DNA of 64,000 nt from Gammaproteobacteria bacterium. GTDB lineage: Bacteria; Pseudomonadota; Gammaproteobacteria; GCA-001735895. Position numbers and translations under genes: made by a program. The notes under the pieces are model-generated. The model was given only the letters and a program-made list of their open reading frames with translations, had not been told where the DNA came from and made no database searches. Of the stretch, positions 1 through 8,583 are shown in pieces. Numbering within the stretch: the first letter of the stretch is position 1; every line of letters begins with the position of its first letter. Where the stretch lies: contig JAAEMR010000105.1 of the NCBI GenBank assembly GCA_024225395.1, positions 1-64,000 of the forward strand. Direction: 5' to 3'.

Positions 1-19
1 ATCAGTCAGTCCCAGCAAT

Positions 20-45
20 AAAAAAGCCACCTACAATTAGGTGGC
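20..45 (-). terminator. Rho-independent terminator of the PEP-CTERM gene
   Basis: A perfect 8-bp stem (GCCACCTA/TAGGTGGC, 26-45) with a 4-nt loop is followed on the minus strand by a run of T (complement of 20-25). It lies 24 bases past the stop of the PEP-CTERM gene, in the right orientation to end its transcript. Confidence 0.85.
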
Positions 46-69
46 CTTAATGATTAAAAAAGATGTTGA

Positions 70-663
70 TTATGCTCTTAGCTTACGGCGACGTGCAAAG
101 CCTAAACCCGCTAACCCAGCACCGAAGAGAACCAGAATTGAAGGTTCTGGAACATTTGAGCTGACACCGTCATTAGCAACTAATTTCATGTCAAAATAAG
201 TAAGTCCCCCATAATCGTTAGCTAGAACAGAGACTGTGTTTATACCCGAATTAAAAAGGCTACCAGATACTGTCTGAGTGTACTCCCAGATACTAGTATA
301 TCCTCCTCGATCTGAATAGAATACTTCTGTTCCATTAACGAATACTTTTGAACCGTTGTCCACAGCTAGATTTAAAGTAACATCTCCAATTACTGAGCCT
401 GAGAGATTAAATACTTGCTGTAGGGCTAGGTCAGTATGTGCAACCCATCCTGTGTTCGTTGCTCCTCCTGACGGTGGAGTCGAGTTTCCAAATCCAGCTT
501 GTCCATACTCGTTTCCAGTGTACTCACTTAGAAACCCTGCATAATCAACAGAACCTAGACCGCCACCTCCAAAATTTGTGGCTGTAACGTTGAAATTCCA
601 AAATGATTGATCTGATAAAAGGGTGATCGGGGCAGCAGATACTACACCACTGATTAACATCAA
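70..663 (-). CDS. PEP-CTERM sorting-domain secreted protein
   Basis: A 197-residue exported protein. The C-terminus carries the VPEPS motif, a hydrophobic helix and an Arg-rich tail (ARRRKLRA), the tripartite PEP-CTERM signal handled by exosortase systems and often found on exopolysaccharide-associated proteins. The rest is Gly/Asn/Ser/Thr-rich and beta-like, with no enzyme motif that I recognise. The start is uncertain. The TTG at 663 or ATG at 660 gives a signal peptide without its basic N-region, while the frame stays open upstream through a stretch reading KLLITKIRLFAITTL, which looks like the missing N-region but has no ATG, GTG or TTG in frame. No exosortase gene is in the window. It has its own terminator. 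Confidence 0.8.
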   Translation of the reverse strand: MMLISGVVSAAPITLLSDQSFWNFNVTATNFGGGGLGSVDYAGFLSEYTGNEYGQAGFGNSTPPSGGATNTGWVAHTDLALQQVFNLSGSVIGDVTLNLAVDNGSKVFVNGTEVFYSDRGGYTSIWEYTQTVSGSLFNSGINTVSVLANDYGGLTYFDMKLVANDGVSSNVPEPSILVLFGAGLAGLGFARRRKLRA

Positions 664-987
664 GGTCGTGATGGCAAATAGCCTTATCTTAGTTATTAAT
701 AACTTGTAACTAACCTTAGTTAATATAAGGTTGCTATATGTAAAAAATTATTAGAGGTTTCGGGTGAGATTGTAAAGAATCCTGACAGTGTTCTTTGTCT
801 GGAAATGGCACAGACTTACCGGTATCTACACCTGTCAGGACTGGCTGGTATAGGATCGATTGTAGTAGTTCACAATCATTCTTTATTTGAGCGCAACCTG
901 GGGAAGGGTGTTGGCATACCTGGTATTAGCGAATTTCAATCCGGTTTTACTCGATGAAAAACTAATTTATAGCATGTCCCTGCGTAA
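664..987. other. Intergenic region, 324 bp, with one inverted repeat
   Basis: No coding sequence supported. It contains the upstream part of the PEP-CTERM signal-peptide frame (to about 740) and an 8-bp inverted repeat, CCTGACAG (781-788) with CTGTCAGG (832-839), separated by 43 bases. A promoter for the PEP-CTERM gene should lie here, but I see no convincing -35/-10 pair. Confidence 0.5.
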
Positions 988-1500
988 CTAGACACCACCA
1001 GAGTGAACGACCTGGTAATATATTTTTTCTAATTCATTTTTATGTTCGGTTTCTTCATGGGCGAGGTAAGTGAATAAGTCTTTTATTGGACCGGCTCCTG
1101 CTTCTTCTGATAGGGATGTATATTGTTCCATAGCCGCCTGCTCTAGTGACAGGGCGTATTGTAGAATGGACTGATCATCAGGGCTTTCACCAAGGTCTTT
1201 TGCCTGAACTGCTTCTGAAAATCGGCCATTACTGGGGGGGGTCGTGATCATGTCTGATAACTGGCTTTCGATTTCTGGGTTGGCCAGTAAATTTGAAAAT
1301 AAATCAAAGTGCTGTTGTTCTTCTTCGGCCAGTTCTTCAACCAGGTAACGAATTTGTTTACTGACTTTTGGAATCAGGTCGGTGTAAAAGTCAAATGCTG
1401 TTTTCTCAAACTGAATAGCGACTTCAAGGATTTCACGCAGAGTGTTTTTGGATGCCAGTAAGTCTCGACTGCTGGTTTGATTTTCTGATTCTCTTCCCAT
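988..1500 (-). CDS. Rubrerythrin/ferritin-like di-iron protein
   Basis: A 170-residue four-helix-bundle protein. Two carboxylate-bridged iron half-sites are visible: EKTAFDFY with EEEQQH in the first half, and EQAAMEQY with HEETEH in the second. This is the ExxH pattern of the rubrerythrin/ferritin-like superfamily. There is no C-terminal rubredoxin CxxC domain, so it is not a classical rubrerythrin. Family members usually reduce peroxide or handle iron. It is the last gene of the mbx-like operon, 20 bp after the NuoI-GltD fusion gene, which suggests oxidative protection of an oxygen-sensitive Fe-S complex (inference). A run of eight G (1234-1241) lies inside the gene. Confidence 0.82.
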   Translation of the reverse strand: MGRESENQTSSRDLLASKNTLREILEVAIQFEKTAFDFYTDLIPKVSKQIRYLVEELAEEEQQHFDLFSNLLANPEIESQLSDMITTPPSNGRFSEAVQAKDLGESPDDQSILQYALSLEQAAMEQYTSLSEEAGAGPIKDLFTYLAHEETEHKNELEKIYYQVVHSGGV

Positions 1501-1520
1501 GCCTGTTTACCTGCTAGATT

Positions 1521-3374
1521 CTATTGAGTTTTAACTTTGAGTTGCTGCTCGATGCTTGCTGCAACTCTATGACCATCAGCAACTGCATGCACCACATCTG
1601 GGCCATTTACGCAGTCACCGGCTGACCATAACCAGTCTTCAGAAGTTTGCCCATTTTCATCTATTTGCAGTCGGCCACGATTCCACTCCAGCTGCTCGGT
1701 GAGTTCTTTACCCAGTAGAGAAGTATCAGCAAACTGACCAATTGCTTCTATGACGGCTTCACAGTTATGAACTACTTCCTGTTCTTCATCATATTGCGGA
1801 GCGAAACGATGTTGCTCATCGAAAATTGACGTGACTTTCCAGGTTTTCAGGCCTGTTAATTTACCGTCGTTATCTATTTCGCATCCCTGTGGTCCACAGC
1901 TATCTTTAATGACTATGCCTTCTTCCAGTGATTCCTTTATTTCTTCAGGATCAGCCATGAAATGCTGCTGCTCTTCCAGGGCTGTCAACGTGATTTGAAC
2001 TTTACCATACTGCTGTTTTTGTAAACGAGCCAGCGAACGTGCTATGTCCATGGCGACGTTACCGCCACCGATCACCGCGACACTGTGTGGCAGTTCAATC
2101 TCTTCTCCAGTGGATATTTTCTGTAATAAATCAACGGCGCGGTAAACATGACGATGATCAGAATTTTTAATTCGCGTCTGGCGACCTTGCGACAGGCCTA
2201 TAGCCAGAATAACGGCATCAAAGTTTTTACGTAGCGTGCTCATCCGTTTGTTTTTACCGATGATGCAGTTGTAGTGAATTTTGACTCCTAGCGATGTAAT
2301 AATGTCTATATCCTGCTGCAGCGTATCGAAAGGCAGACGATAATCGGGGATACCATAACGTGTCATGCCACCGGCGTGGGGCAGTGCTTCGAATACTTCA
2401 ACTTGATGACCGGAACGAACCAGATCGAAGGCAGCGGTTAGACCCGCAGGGCCTGCACCGATGATAGCGACCTTCTTGCCACTGGATTTAGCCGTGTTAC
2501 CTTCGTTAACAATTTCTTTGATACGTTCGTGGCTGACCGAATCCATCGCGTAACGTTTCAACCAGCGGATTGCTATGGGTTCACCACGAATACCGATGGA
2601 GCAGGCATCTTCACAGCGGTGGGTACAAACTCGACCACAGACATGTGCAAAAGGATTAGTTCGATAAATCTGGCGCACCGCTTCTTCAGCATCATTATTC
2701 CAGATGGCGCGAATGTATTCAGGCGCATGCATATTAGTAGGACAGGAGTCATGACACATGCCGCATTGCACACAGCGGGAAGCTTCCAGCACGGCCTGTT
2801 CAGGCGTAAAGCCATCGACGATTTCATCAAAATTATCGATTCTGTTTTCCGGCTCCAGTTCAGCCATGACGCTGCGTGTCAGACTGAGTAAATCGGAATG
2901 TTCAGTTTTTTGCCAGCCTTTGCCAAAATGCTCTTTATGTATGCCATTCGGGTCAGGCAGAATGAAATAACTGTCGATATGCTCCTGATCACAGGTATGC
3001 ACGTATTCACGTGATAAGGATAGTGAAGAACTGGGGCAGATATCGACACACAGCGCACACCAGCAGCAGCGACCGTAGTCGATGGCAGGGCGATGGTTGC
3101 GGATGCCTTTAACCGGATCATTCGGCAAGCCTGGAATTTCCACCATGGTTATCGCAGCGTTATCACAGATTTTCTGGCAACTTGCACAACCGACGCATTC
3201 TTCCCAGTCATTCAAGTGAAAGCCACGATAGTTCAGCGAAGCCAGCCTTGGTTTTAACGGTTCTGTAACCGGCTTACGCGCCAGAAATTGCAGGTTTTTA
3301 AGCGGGTTAAGCAATGAGCCGGAATCGCTGTGATCGATGACGGGTGCTTTTTTTGACTTCAGTTTCATTTTCAT
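1521..3374 (-). CDS. NuoI-like ferredoxin fused to GltD-type FAD/NAD(P)H oxidoreductase
   Basis: A 617-residue fusion. Residues 55-135 form a two-cluster ferredoxin (C60-C63-C66-C70 and C103-C106-C109-C113) followed by SREYVHT, which resembles the segment after the clusters in NuoI/MbhN. Residues 180-280 are the Cys-rich GltD N-domain (C201, C204, C207, C211; C246, C250, C254, C258). From 302 there is an FAD Rossmann fold (IIGAGPAG), then an NAD(P) fold (VIGGGNVAMD, about 436) and the closing SAGDCVNG FAD motif. It overlaps the NuoD-like stop by 4 bp and occupies the place of the final mbxN/nuoI-type gene. I infer that it passes electrons between NAD(P)H and the Fe-S chain of the membrane complex. 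A free-standing GltD-like enzyme is the alternative. Confidence 0.88.
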   Translation of the reverse strand: MKMKLKSKKAPVIDHSDSGSLLNPLKNLQFLARKPVTEPLKPRLASLNYRGFHLNDWEECVGCASCQKICDNAAITMVEIPGLPNDPVKGIRNHRPAIDYGRCCWCALCVDICPSSSLSLSREYVHTCDQEHIDSYFILPDPNGIHKEHFGKGWQKTEHSDLLSLTRSVMAELEPENRIDNFDEIVDGFTPEQAVLEASRCVQCGMCHDSCPTNMHAPEYIRAIWNNDAEEAVRQIYRTNPFAHVCGRVCTHRCEDACSIGIRGEPIAIRWLKRYAMDSVSHERIKEIVNEGNTAKSSGKKVAIIGAGPAGLTAAFDLVRSGHQVEVFEALPHAGGMTRYGIPDYRLPFDTLQQDIDIITSLGVKIHYNCIIGKNKRMSTLRKNFDAVILAIGLSQGRQTRIKNSDHRHVYRAVDLLQKISTGEEIELPHSVAVIGGGNVAMDIARSLARLQKQQYGKVQITLTALEEQQHFMADPEEIKESLEEGIVIKDSCGPQGCEIDNDGKLTGLKTWKVTSIFDEQHRFAPQYDEEQEVVHNCEAVIEAIGQFADTSLLGKELTEQLEWNRGRLQIDENGQTSEDWLWSAGDCVNGPDVVHAVADGHRVAASIEQQLKVKTQ

Positions 3375-4513
3375 CGATCGACCTCCGGAGGACAGGCATC
3401 CAGAGAAAACATGGTTTGAGCAACATCTTCAACACGACAGCCAACCGCTAGTTTTTCCAGCACCTGAACTGCATGCATGGCGGATGGTCCTCGAATATGA
3501 ACACGGTAGGGTTTATCACCACCGTTGGAAACGACGTAGTAAGCGAGTTCACCTTTGGATGACTCTACACGTGCGTAACTGTCTCCAGCAGGGACACGCC
3601 AGGCCAAAGGGTTTGGAATCGGGGTTCGAACGGGGCCTTTAATATCGGGTAAAGCTTTTATGACCTGACGAATGATGCTAATACTTTCAACCATTTCCAG
3701 GCGTCTAACCAGCGTACGTGCCCAGGCATCACCGCCATGTTCGGTAGGAATATCAAATTTAAGCTGGTCGTAAATCAAATAGGGATCATCGCGTCGCACA
3801 TCAAATTCGAGACCACAGGCACGCAGGTTAGGTCCGGTGACACTCCATTCGAGAGCCTGTTCCTGGCTAATAATACCGATGCCTTTTGCTCGTTTGACAA
3901 AAATTTGATTGGTGAAAAACAAATTGTCGTAATCTTTTAGGCGGCCTTCGATATAATCCAGTGTATCGCTCAATCGCTGCAGAAAACCTCGAGGAATATC
4001 CTGGCGTACTCCACCGGGCATATTGTAAATACTGTAAACTCGACCACCGGTTAATTCTTCGAATAAATCAAGTAACAGGTCACGATCGGCAACACCCCAG
4101 TACATGGGCGTGTACATACCGGTGGTTGCTGCATGGCCACCAAAGTAAAATAAATGCGCTGCAATACGGGATAGTTCGAGTTGTAACACGCGTAGCCACT
4201 GGGCTCTTTCCGGTAATTCGAGCCCTGCGAGTTCTTCGACGGCGAGTGAATAACACACTTCCATCGGTACAGGGTCGGGTACGCAGATGCGCGGAACCAG
4301 AGAGATATTCTGAATCCATAAACGATCTTCCATCAGTTTCTCGAAACCGCGATGCAGGTAACCGGCATCGGCTCGTGCTTCGACTACGGTATCGCCCTGT
4401 AGTTTTACTTTCAACGCATAGTTGCCTTCGATACCCGGATGATTGGGGCCAAAGTTGAGCTCGTATTCATTGCTTGGCGGATGGTTGACCGCCTGATAGT
4501 TTTCAGGTCTCAT
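3371..4513 (-). CDS. NuoD/MbxL-like catalytic subunit of Mrp-type respiratory complex
   Basis: 380 residues, homologous to complex I 49-kDa subunit NuoD and the group 4 [NiFe]-hydrogenase large subunit (FGPNHPGIEGNYAL and DAGYLHRGFEKL near the N-terminus). The metal site is altered. The hydrogenase RxCGxC motif reads RICVPD (C77 kept, second Cys replaced by D80), and the terminal DPCxxC reads DACPPE (C374 kept, second Cys replaced by E377). NiFe chemistry is therefore unlikely. NuoD has lost all four cysteines, so this is an intermediate pattern of the kind reported for MBX/MBS and other hydrogenase-related complexes. There is no hydrogenase-type C-terminal extension for protease processing: the protein ends three residues after E377. 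It overlaps nuoC-like and nuoI-gltD by a few bases. Confidence 0.9.
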   Translation of the reverse strand: MRPENYQAVNHPPSNEYELNFGPNHPGIEGNYALKVKLQGDTVVEARADAGYLHRGFEKLMEDRLWIQNISLVPRICVPDPVPMEVCYSLAVEELAGLELPERAQWLRVLQLELSRIAAHLFYFGGHAATTGMYTPMYWGVADRDLLLDLFEELTGGRVYSIYNMPGGVRQDIPRGFLQRLSDTLDYIEGRLKDYDNLFFTNQIFVKRAKGIGIISQEQALEWSVTGPNLRACGLEFDVRRDDPYLIYDQLKFDIPTEHGGDAWARTLVRRLEMVESISIIRQVIKALPDIKGPVRTPIPNPLAWRVPAGDSYARVESSKGELAYYVVSNGGDKPYRVHIRGPSAMHAVQVLEKLAVGCRVEDVAQTMFSLDACPPEVDR

Positions 4514-5076
4514 TATTTGTTATCCATCCTGATAGATTCAGGAGTACTCACGATGCCACCGCCCTGTTCTTCCAGGTCTTTCAACCAGTCCGGGTGATAT
4601 TCCTGCCAACTGAATGTTTCCATCACCCATTTTTCTGAATTAAAGTCTTTACGCATGGGTGGCGGGCCATTCCATTCGGTCAGAATGAACTTGCTCATGT
4701 CCGGGCTGCCTTCAAAGTAAACGCCAAACATTTCATGGATATCACGTTCAAAAAAAGCAGCAGGTGTGTAGATATCGAATACCGACAGGTAGATGCCGGG
4801 TTCACGCGGGATTCGTATGTGAGCTGAAATTAGCACGGAAGTTTCATAGGACCACAGGTGATAAACCAGCTCGAACTGGTTCTCTTCTATCCAGTCCACA
4901 CAGGATATGGCCGACAGGTGAACATAACTGGCTCGCCCTCGCAGTAATGCGAGTAAAGCGGGCAGGGCTTCGGCAGCAATATCGGCGCGTAAACGTCGTG
5001 GGTTATGATGTGTGAGATGTATGCCCTCAATTTCCTGTAACAGCACATTGAGATTTTGAGAATGAGCTGCACTCAT
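4513..5076 (-). CDS. NuoC/MbxK-like subunit
   Basis: A 187-residue homologue of the 30-kDa subunit of complex I. The C-terminal half holds the family block FFERDIHEMFGVYFEGSPDM followed by L(T)EWNGPPPMRKDF, matching the NuoC signature for ER-(E/D)-x2-(D/E)-(M/L)-(F/Y)-G and the PLRKDF-like end. It is a peripheral-arm scaffold that binds NuoD- and NuoB-type subunits and has no cofactor. Start and stop overlap both neighbours by 1-4 bp, indicating translational coupling. Confidence 0.9.
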   Translation of the reverse strand: MSAAHSQNLNVLLQEIEGIHLTHHNPRRLRADIAAEALPALLALLRGRASYVHLSAISCVDWIEENQFELVYHLWSYETSVLISAHIRIPREPGIYLSVFDIYTPAAFFERDIHEMFGVYFEGSPDMSKFILTEWNGPPPMRKDFNSEKWVMETFSWQEYHPDWLKDLEEQGGGIVSTPESIRMDNK

Positions 5077-5774
5077 AGTTTCATCTCCAGTGGTTCCAGT
5101 GGTCTTTGAACAGACTCAAGAATTTTAGTGTGTTCTCCCAAAGTATTCGGACCTTCTAATTGATAAGTCTTTGCTTCTCCAATAATATCGGTCGGTGTCT
5201 GCCAGTTATTTCCAAATAAATGCTGTTGATTGCCGAGATAATAATCGTAGTGTTCATAGTACTTTTTCCACGAGTTTGCTTCATCAGTTTTAATCTTTGC
5301 CATCAATTGTTGCAGACCTTCTATAACTGCTTCGGGCCTGGGCATACAGCCGGCAATGTATAAATCGACGGGGATGTATTCATCGAGTTTTTTAGCCGTG
5401 GCATAACTCTGCCAGTACATGCCGCCATTGACGGTGCAGGAACAGATTCCGATAACGTATTTGGGCGCACCCATTTGCTCATAAGTCAGTATGACCCGTT
5501 TTAGTGTTTTGATAGAAACATAACCGGTGATCAGCAGGATATCTGCCTGACGAGGTGTGACCATGGGCTGAATGCCAAGTCTTTCCATGTCGAATCGAGA
5601 TGTCATTGCCGGTGGTAATTCAATTGCGCCACAGCCAGTACAATAGTGCAGCATGAACATGGAACGGGATCGGCAAAAGCTGACCAGTTCATTAAATACA
5701 TTAGCGAATGGATTGCTACGCTTTGCTACCGGCTTCTGGTTTACTTCAATGTTAGAGAGGTCTGTATTACTCAT
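5073..5774 (-). CDS. NuoB/MbxJ-like [4Fe-4S] subunit
   Basis: A 233-residue small subunit carrying the proximal (N2-type) cluster. Ligand candidates are C45 and C48 (HYCTGCGAIE), C111 or C113 (IGICSCTVNGG) and C143 (AGCMPRPE). The SRFDMERLGI block after the first motif is NuoB-like. However, NuoB has two adjacent cysteines, while here they are spaced CxxC as in group 4 hydrogenase small subunits. The protein is thus between complex I and hydrogenase in type. It should be the last Fe-S centre before the NuoD-like site. It lies 25 bp after the NuoH-like gene. Confidence 0.92.
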   Translation of the reverse strand: MSNTDLSNIEVNQKPVAKRSNPFANVFNELVSFCRSRSMFMLHYCTGCGAIELPPAMTSRFDMERLGIQPMVTPRQADILLITGYVSIKTLKRVILTYEQMGAPKYVIGICSCTVNGGMYWQSYATAKKLDEYIPVDLYIAGCMPRPEAVIEGLQQLMAKIKTDEANSWKKYYEHYDYYLGNQQHLFGNNWQTPTDIIGEAKTYQLEGPNTLGEHTKILESVQRPLEPLEMKL

Positions 5775-5799
5775 TAGGTTTTCTCATCGATTGGCTTCA

Positions 5800-6708
5800 T
5801 TAATTCATCACAAATGCGATGCCGATCAGTGCCAGCATGACAGGCCACTTCCATACCAGACGAACCAGGTCATCGGTGCGATAACGAGGGAACAGGTAAG
5901 CGATAACAACGGGAATGGCCAGCACTCCAAAACTCTTCAGCAAGAAGGTGATCCAGTTTTCGCCACCTCCGAGGAATAGTGAAACGTAAAGAACGCTGGC
6001 AGTGTAGAGTTGAAAACTTTGCATCACGAACAGTCCACCCAGAAACTTTCCACCCATTTCGACCATAGGGCCAGTGGCTATTTCTGCTGGTGCGATATAA
6101 ATTTCAAAAGGTTGTTTGCCGAGCGATGCATGCATCGCAAATAAACCGGCAACAGCAAGTACTGGCATTTCACTGATACCCCAGGTGCTGAATCCACCGG
6201 CTTGCTGGGTAGCGATAATGTCGACCAGATTGGTGCTGCTGAATTGATAAGCAACACCAAATATAACGATGATAAAAGGAATATCGTAAGCCAGCATAGA
6301 TGTCAGTGCACGAGAGATACCAATTGAACCATTCGGGTTAGCACATTGGCCAACACCGAGTGCCAGACCAAGGGAAGGCACCATGGTCAGATATGCCAGT
6401 GTGATCAATCCACCTTTTGCAGCGATCCCATCCATGCCTGGAACCGGAAGTAAGGCTTCGGCAGCGACGTAACCACCAACGGCCATGATAATGCCAATAT
6501 CGTGGATCATACCGTGTGATATTTGAGTCTGTTTGCCATACAGTTTAACGATGTCAAACAGTGGTTGAAACAGGGGGGGGCCGACTCGTCGCTGTAATCT
6601 GGCCGCAAGCTTGCGCATCATCAAAACCATGAACAGGCCTATGATAAAAGCCACAATGGGCATCAATATGACTTCCATGATGGTAAGTAATGTAACTTGC
6701 ATTTCCAT
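5800..6708 (-). CDS. NuoH/MbxM-like membrane anchor subunit
   Basis: 302 residues, about eight membrane helices, NuoH family. Typical blocks are RRVGPPLFQPLFDIVKLYGK (loop facing the peripheral arm), ALTSMLAYDIPFII and the acidic E-rich PFEIYIAPAEIATGPMVEMGG loop. The subunit links the Fe-S arm to the ion-pumping arm. A run of eight G (6573-6580, eight C on the coding strand) encodes Gly-Pro-Pro in the first of these loops and is a potential slippage site. The gene begins immediately after the stop of the second antiporter-like gene. Confidence 0.92.
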   Translation of the reverse strand: MEMQVTLLTIMEVILMPIVAFIIGLFMVLMMRKLAARLQRRVGPPLFQPLFDIVKLYGKQTQISHGMIHDIGIIMAVGGYVAAEALLPVPGMDGIAAKGGLITLAYLTMVPSLGLALGVGQCANPNGSIGISRALTSMLAYDIPFIIVIFGVAYQFSSTNLVDIIATQQAGGFSTWGISEMPVLAVAGLFAMHASLGKQPFEIYIAPAEIATGPMVEMGGKFLGGLFVMQSFQLYTASVLYVSLFLGGGENWITFLLKSFGVLAIPVVIAYLFPRYRTDDLVRLVWKWPVMLALIGIAFVMN

Positions 6709-8583
6709 CTAGCCTATAAAAAAATAAAGTGAAAGTGTTGCTGTAATCAATAAAAACAGTGCCGGATGATAACTGTGGAAAAGGATCTGTGTTAAACCAC
6801 TTAACAGGCTGACTATTGATATCAGAGACGATTCGAGCCACTTAAATGTACCTCGATACCAACCACCTATGTGGTGCATCAGACCGGCATAAAAATTATT
6901 ACTGTAATGGTAGCGAGTATCTGCTGTGAGGAAATGTCCGCCTGCATAATTATCCAGTTGATGTACTCGTTTAGCCTTGTTTCCACCTCCATAAAACAAC
7001 AGGGCTCCAACACCAAACCCGCCGAACAAAACACCGCATAACCAGATCATATCAAGACTTCCCCTGGCTGTTTCAACACCACCCAGCGTATATGCCAGTG
7101 GCGTAAATCCTAATGCTGCCTGAGCCGAAGCGACCCAGTCGAGTACCAGTCCCGGCATAAAACCGGTGATGAAAATAATGGTTGCAACGACTAACATGGG
7201 TGCCAGCATGCTCCAGGGGACTTCACGAATATGTTCATGCTCAAGGCGTAACTGGCCCAGAAAAGTGTTATGAATTAATTTGTAAACTGAAAGAATGGTC
7301 CCCAGAGTGCCAATGACGGTGGCAACAAATAGCAAAGGCATGCCTTCTATGATTAACGAGCGATAAATGAGCCATTTGGATACAAAACCATTCATTGGTG
7401 GAATGCCTGCCAGACCAATAATGCCGACCAGTAATACTAGAAAAGTAAGCGGCATACGGTTAACCAGGCCACCCAGACGGTTCAGATCAGCGGTATGTGT
7501 GCGATAGACGACGGCGGTAATGGCAAGAAATAAAGCCGCCTGATTGGTGGCATAATTGAATACATGTAATAAACCACCAGCACTACCAACAGGATCAAGT
7601 AGCAATAGCCCCATCATCATATAACCACCCTGACCGATGCCGTGCCAGGCCAGTAAATATCTTGCATCATTTTGGCGCAATGCGGTATAGGTTGGAAAAA
7701 TAATGGTAAATGCTGCTACCCACATCAGCAGGTCACGCAAAGATAAAAAGGTAAAAGGAATTTCTACGGCTATCATCTTTCCCAGACCGATAAGCTGGAA
7801 TACAACGATCAGCATGGCATACAACCCCATGCGCGAAGAGATAGCACCAAGAAAAGCAGAACCGGGACCAGGTGTTTCTGCATAAGCGCCTGCCTGCCAT
7901 AAATGAAATGGCAATAAGCCCATTTTGACACCAAAGCCAGCGATGAAAAGCAGGCTGAGCACAACGACATGTGTGGTACTGAATGTTGATGCTGCCGCCG
8001 CTAGGTCGGCATAGGCGAAAGAACCGGTTAAGTGGTAAATAATACCGATGCCTGCCAGTATCGACATTGCGCCAGCCGTTGCATAAACGATATAACGTAA
8101 TCCCCATTGGGTGGCTATTCCTCCAGCCAGAACCATCAATAACAGACTGGCCCAGCTGACCAGTTCCCAACCGATAAATAAGGATAGTAAATCGCCACTG
8201 GCCAGTAATACCAGCATGGTAAAAACATTGAGCGACATGGCGAACTGTAATAACCCGGGATTGCCACCGTGCTTTTTATATTTTTTAGCCCATATTCCTG
8301 CTGCGAAAAATGAGCTGGCCATGGCTGCACCGATAGTGATCAGAGCAAAAAACCAGGAAAGTCCGTCAAAGCGCCAGCTAAGGGGTTGACCAAGAATGGT
8401 CAGGTTGACTGCAGACTCGATGACTGTGCCCCCATAACCCAGGCTGCTGATGCTTAATAAAGCAAGAAACTGAACGGTCAATAAGATAGCAGTAGCCCAG
8501 CCGATCAGCTGATGTCGTCGGCCAAGTCCTGAAATCAGGGCGGTTATCAAAGAGATTAGTAGTAAGGTATCAAGCTGATTCAT
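6709..8583 (-). CDS. Second antiporter-like subunit (NuoL/NuoM/MbxH'-type)
   Basis: 624 residues with about 14 to 16 hydrophobic helices and the proton-conducting membrane transporter fold shared by NuoL/M/N and MrpA/D. Recognisable blocks are GDLLSLFIGWELVSWASLLL, the histidine-containing GLLPFHLWQAGAYAETPGPGSAFLG, and LAGIPPMNGFVSKW. In the loop after the Pro-rich segment the usual K is not obvious (SSRMGLYAML), while the neighbour at 8580 reads SKLAVL. Having two such subunits, as in MBX, differs from single-antiporter MBH hydrogenases. It overlaps the upstream antiporter-like gene by 4 bp. Confidence 0.88.
   Translation of the reverse strand: MNQLDTLLLISLITALISGLGRRHQLIGWATAILLTVQFLALLSISSLGYGGTVIESAVNLTILGQPLSWRFDGLSWFFALITIGAAMASSFFAAGIWAKKYKKHGGNPGLLQFAMSLNVFTMLVLLASGDLLSLFIGWELVSWASLLLMVLAGGIATQWGLRYIVYATAGAMSILAGIGIIYHLTGSFAYADLAAAASTFSTTHVVVLSLLFIAGFGVKMGLLPFHLWQAGAYAETPGPGSAFLGAISSRMGLYAMLIVVFQLIGLGKMIAVEIPFTFLSLRDLLMWVAAFTIIFPTYTALRQNDARYLLAWHGIGQGGYMMMGLLLLDPVGSAGGLLHVFNYATNQAALFLAITAVVYRTHTADLNRLGGLVNRMPLTFLVLLVGIIGLAGIPPMNGFVSKWLIYRSLIIEGMPLLFVATVIGTLGTILSVYKLIHNTFLGQLRLEHEHIREVPWSMLAPMLVVATIIFITGFMPGLVLDWVASAQAALGFTPLAYTLGGVETARGSLDMIWLCGVLFGGFGVGALLFYGGGNKAKRVHQLDNYAGGHFLTADTRYHYSNNFYAGLMHHIGGWYRGTFKWLESSLISIVSLLSGLTQILFHSYHPALFLLITATLSLYFFIG

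Noticed and set aside
3371-4513. Energy-converting [NiFe] hydrogenase
   Set aside because: Two of the four NiFe cysteines are D80 and E377, the protein ends almost directly after the last motif, and no maturation genes are nearby.
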